This document shows positions 5,626 through 7,915 of a stretch of DNA of 7,915 bases, piece after piece. Numbering within the stretch: position 1 is the stretch's first letter; each line of letters opens with the position of its first letter. The stretch lies in assembly GCA_030378125.1 (NCBI GenBank), contig JAUCGN010000077.1:1-7915 (forward strand), in the 5' to 3' direction. Both the position numbers and the translations under genes were made by a program. The DNA is from Thiotrichales bacterium HSG1. GTDB lineage: Bacteria > Pseudomonadota > Gammaproteobacteria > Beggiatoales > Beggiatoaceae. The notes under the pieces were generated by a model that was not told where the DNA came from, searched no databases, and saw nothing but the letters and a program-made list of their open reading frames with translations.

Positions 5626-7092
5626 TTAATCATCTTGTTCAATTTTACCAGTCATTTTTTTTACATCCACCAGCATATCATGTACTTGAGTTTTCAATTG
5701 GTCAACAGCAAGTTTAGAATCTTGCACCTTTTGACACCCATTAGCAGCTTGTAAAGTCGCAGTGTAGGCTAATAACTTAGTCTGTTCTGCTAACATAATT
5801 TTACTTAGTTCTTGAGCAATTTTTACAGAATCTATAGAATCCGTAGATTCTGAAGATTGTTTTGATGATGCTGAACTTTTTTCTTTAATTTCTTCCCAAA
5901 ATTTAGCCGAATTAGTTATTGTGTCGGATGAAGAAAAATATTTTCCAACAAGATAATACAATAAACCAAAAATAAAAATAGAAACTACAGAAACAATTGA
6001 AATATTAATTATTAATTGCCAAATTTGTTGATTTAAATATGCCTTTTCTCTAGCAATAAATTTATCTACATCATCCATGTAAATCCCAGTGCCTATCACC
6101 CAACCCAATGGTTCGTATAATTTTACATAGGATAATTTGGATACATCTTTTATCGAACCTTTTAAAGTTGGTTTATCCCATGCAAATTCAACGTAACCAC
6201 TACCTTTTTTCTTACAAATTTTAATGAAAGATTTAATAACTTCTCCAAGTTTAGTAAGTCGTCCGCCTTCCAATACAGTGTTTTCAATAGAACTTGCAAT
6301 AGGATACATATAGAATTGGGGAGCAGATTCATCCATATTACTTATCCAAAAAAAACCAATACCATTGTCATATCTAATTTGCCTAAGTTCTGTTCTGCTT
6401 TTATTCATACCATCTGAGATAGCATCATCAATATAAAAGTCAGTACCGATAATCCAATTCCAATCTGAAAATAGTCTTACATAAGATAATTTTGGTACAT
6501 CAATAATTGATTTATTTGTGGTATCTTTAGGCCATAGATAGTCCACAAAACCACCTCCTTGCTTCTGCACTAGTTCAGCAAAAGCTACAAACAAATTTTG
6601 TTCTTTGTTCATAGTACAATTATATTTAGGATCATCCATAATTTGACCATTTAACGAAGGTATAGTAGGGTGCATGATCATTTTTGGGTAGGGTAAACTA
6701 GTATCACTGATCCAAATATAACTATTACCATTATTATATCTAATTTTTTTAATTTCGTTAATTGCTTCTGTTTGAGCCTCAGCAAGAGTTAGTTGACCGG
6801 CTTTAACTTTTTCATTTTTTGACCTAAAAATTGTTTCCGCAACATCAATAATATTTTTTAATTGACGGCCATAATGCCTTTCTAAATAATCTTTATCCGT
6901 TGAATTTTTATAATTAGAATCCACAGCAGAGTAAGCAACATCTACAAAGTTTTTTAAATTTTGTTTTATTTGGTAAATTTCTTCAACTTTATATCTGTCA
7001 AGCATATTATTGCTCCTTTGTATCGCCCCATAAGTGGTATAACCTAACACTAGAGCAACAGGTACAATAACGTAATACATTTTATTTTTCAT
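5626..7092 (-). CDS. Membrane Cache-domain sensor lacking a recognisable output domain
   Basis: A 488-residue inner-membrane protein. A membrane segment lies at about 7-24, a long helix at about 30-115, and then two tandem Cache modules (about 117-222 and 238-340) of the sCache_2/dCache_2 type. The modules repeat the same landmarks: YNNGNSYIWISD / YDNGIGFFWISN, MIMHP / FYMYP, GGGFVDYLWPK / GSGYVEFAWDK, and KLSYVRLF..W.WIIGTDFYIDD / KLSYVKLYEPLGWVIGTGIYMDD. A second membrane segment lies at about 357-382. Such domains usually bind small organic acids or similar ligands and sit on chemoreceptors or kinases. Here the cytoplasmic tail (about 385-488) is a short Ser-rich and helical, coiled-coil-like segment with no HAMP, methyl-accepting, kinase or cyclase motif. 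It may be a truncated chemoreceptor or may signal through an unknown partner. It faces the rhodanese gene convergently with a 79-base gap. The start at 7092 has no Shine-Dalgarno site; the Met at residue 5 is an alternative. Confidence 0.85.
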   Translation of the reverse strand: MKNKMYYVIVPVALVLGYTTYGAIQRSNNMLDRYKVEEIYQIKQNLKNFVDVAYSAVDSNYKNSTDKDYLERHYGRQLKNIIDVAETIFRSKNEKVKAGQLTLAEAQTEAINEIKKIRYNNGNSYIWISDTSLPYPKMIMHPTIPSLNGQIMDDPKYNCTMNKEQNLFVAFAELVQKQGGGFVDYLWPKDTTNKSIIDVPKLSYVRLFSDWNWIIGTDFYIDDAISDGMNKSRTELRQIRYDNGIGFFWISNMDESAPQFYMYPIASSIENTVLEGGRLTKLGEVIKSFIKICKKKGSGYVEFAWDKPTLKGSIKDVSKLSYVKLYEPLGWVIGTGIYMDDVDKFIAREKAYLNQQIWQLIINISIVSVVSIFIFGLLYYLVGKYFSSSDTITNSAKFWEEIKEKSSASSKQSSESTDSIDSVKIAQELSKIMLAEQTKLLAYTATLQAANGCQKVQDSKLAVDQLKTQVHDMLVDVKKMTGKIEQDD

Positions 7093-7637
7093 AATTTTAT
7101 AATTTATATGTTGATATTATTTTACTGATAGCCATAGAGTACTTGATGAAAATGTTGAATCAAGATGTGGGGGATTTTATCATGACTTATTTCACTTTTT
7201 AACCTTGAGATAGGTTAGTTGCTGTCTAAATACCTAGTAATTTTTTCATGGGATATATTTTAACATTTTTTTAGTCCTCTGCGTACAACAGTTATCATAT
7301 AGTTTTTATAATATCGTTATAAAGTATCAATTCAAGAAATTAAAACTCACATAAGAAATATAATAGGTCAAGTTTAACTCGTTCCCAACGGCCTCGTTCA
7401 CTGCTATTAAGTTAAGAAAATAACGATTATTAATCAATATGTTATAATGTTGACTGTTTAGCATAACAAAATGATGTAGCTCAATAATTAATTAAAAATA
7501 TTGGAGTATTTTTTAAGGTGCAATTTTTGCTTAACAGATGATTTGATATGTATAGTGATAAATCTATTAATTACTTGATATTTAACAACTTTTTAGAGTA
7601 AACACTATTCTGTGCAGGACTACCCAAAAACCAAAAA
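7093..7637. other. Gene-free AT-rich stretch
   Basis: No convincing gene is visible on either strand. It contains the upstream region of the - strand Cache gene. A small inverted repeat lies there (CTTGAT at 7142-7147 with ATCAAG at 7159-7164), 50-72 bases before that gene, and could be an operator. AACCT/AGGTT at 7201-7216 is weaker. A short island richer in G+C at about 7377-7405 (CTCGTTCCCAACGG) may be a degenerate dispersed repeat. A TATAAT at 7442-7447 has no convincing -35 partner or downstream gene. Confidence 0.5.
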
Positions 7638-7721
7638 CTACTCCCTCCACTCCAACCGCAAGGGTATTTCTTTGGCGATGTTTTCGTAGTGTTTACGGAT
7701 AACTGCGAGTTTGAACAAGAT
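7638..7721 (-). pseudogene. Duplicated 3'-end fragment of the right-edge gene
   Basis: On the - strand this reads ILFKLAVIRKHYENIAKEIP and on to LRLEWRE, then stop. It copies the last 27 codons plus stop of the gene at 7821-7915. The two copies align over 84 bases without gaps and with six mismatches, and lie 183 bases apart. Upstream of the fragment the frame closes with a stop within a few codons, inside the inverted repeat, so it is not a gene in itself. It shows duplication of the gene's tail, or insertion of the palindromic element between two tails. Confidence 0.7.
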
Positions 7722-7810
7722 TGTGCAGGATTAAAGGATTAACAAGATAAATGTTTTTTGGTTCATGGTTTTTAATCCTGACAATCCTTAAATCCTGCAT
7801 AATCATGTTC
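7713..7810. repeat. Large inverted repeat of the GAACA...CAGGAT family
   Basis: The left arm at 7713-7749 and right arm at 7774-7810 are 37 bases each. They pair at 30 positions, including TGCAGGATT and AAGGATT, around a 24-base loop. The arms share sequence with the single copy at 1922-1959. The left arm begins with GAACAAGAT, which is also the border of the duplicated gene tail. It could fold as a transcript hairpin or be a palindromic dispersed repeat; no T tract follows, so a terminator role is not supported. Confidence 0.7.
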
Positions 7811-7820
7811 AAAAACCTCA

Positions 7821-7915
7821 CTACTCCCTCCACTCTAACCGCAAGGGTATTTCTTTGGCGATGTCTTCGTAGTGTTTTCGGATAGTTGAGAGTTTGAACA
7901 AGATAGTCCCATATT
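7821..7915 (-). CDS. 3' end of an unidentified gene (rest beyond right edge)
   Basis: The last 30 codons of a - strand gene run in from the right edge and end with a TAG at 7821-7823. The peptide reads YGTILFKLSTIRKHYEDIAK and then EIPLRLEWRE. It looks like a helical C-terminus with a well-conserved tail. I do not recognise the family with confidence. The near-identical copy at 7638-7721, which keeps the peptide almost unchanged, supports this frame as really coding. Confidence 0.55.
   Translation of the reverse strand, partial: YGTILFKLSTIRKHYEDIAKEIPLRLEWRE

Noticed and set aside
7377..7405. Possible tRNA or other stable RNA at a G+C-richer island
   Set aside because: No cloverleaf, no T-loop GTTCRA context with matching stems, and the island is too short.
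7638..7904. CRISPR-like repeat-spacer structure
   Set aside because: Only two copies of an 84-base repeat that encodes a protein tail; the block between is an inverted repeat, not a unique spacer.

Overview
The window is AT-rich bacterial DNA. Rough reading puts the lon end near 40 % G+C and the membrane-protein genes nearer 30 %. It reads like an accessory stretch beside a housekeeping gene. The mix of Lon, Sel1 repeats, Cache sensors, a CPPxC-type double rhodanese and abundant short palindromic intergenic repeats suggests a Gram-negative sulfur-oxidising gammaproteobacterium (Beggiatoa/Thiotrichales-like). That placement is inference from gene style, not proof.

Layout. Positions 2-523 hold the 3' end of a lon protease gene, coupled by a one-base overlap to a small Sel1-repeat gene (523-957). 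Two palindromic repeats follow, then a membrane-anchored DUF4760-like gene (1101-1742). A gene-free stretch (1743-2227) carries a promoter-like site, a decayed coding scrap, one copy of an interspersed repeat, and a long inverted repeat ending in eight T residues. Next come two overlapping + strand genes: a 658-residue membrane protein (2228-4204) and a secreted tandem rhodanese (4194-5546). A convergent gene (5626-7092, - strand) encodes a Cache-domain membrane sensor without a recognisable signalling module. The right end is gene-poor and finishes with the 3' end of an unidentified - strand gene. The last 84 bases of that gene's reading frame are duplicated beyond its stop, with an inverted repeat between the two copies.

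The standout is the 658-residue protein. Its N-terminal half is a periplasmic Cache sensor. Its C-terminal half has the layout and sequence landmarks of a pentameric ligand-gated ion channel (pLGIC): a beta-rich ectodomain with YPFD and SGW motifs, M1 with its conserved proline, then M2, M3 and M4. It appears to be a Cache-pLGIC fusion, translationally coupled to a periplasmic double rhodanese. The inference is a periplasmic sensing unit in which a small molecule, possibly a sulfur compound, controls ion flow or is processed by the rhodanese partner. The Cache half appears to lack part of the usual ligand-binding lobe. The long hairpin upstream may be an independent RNA or an attenuator for this pair.
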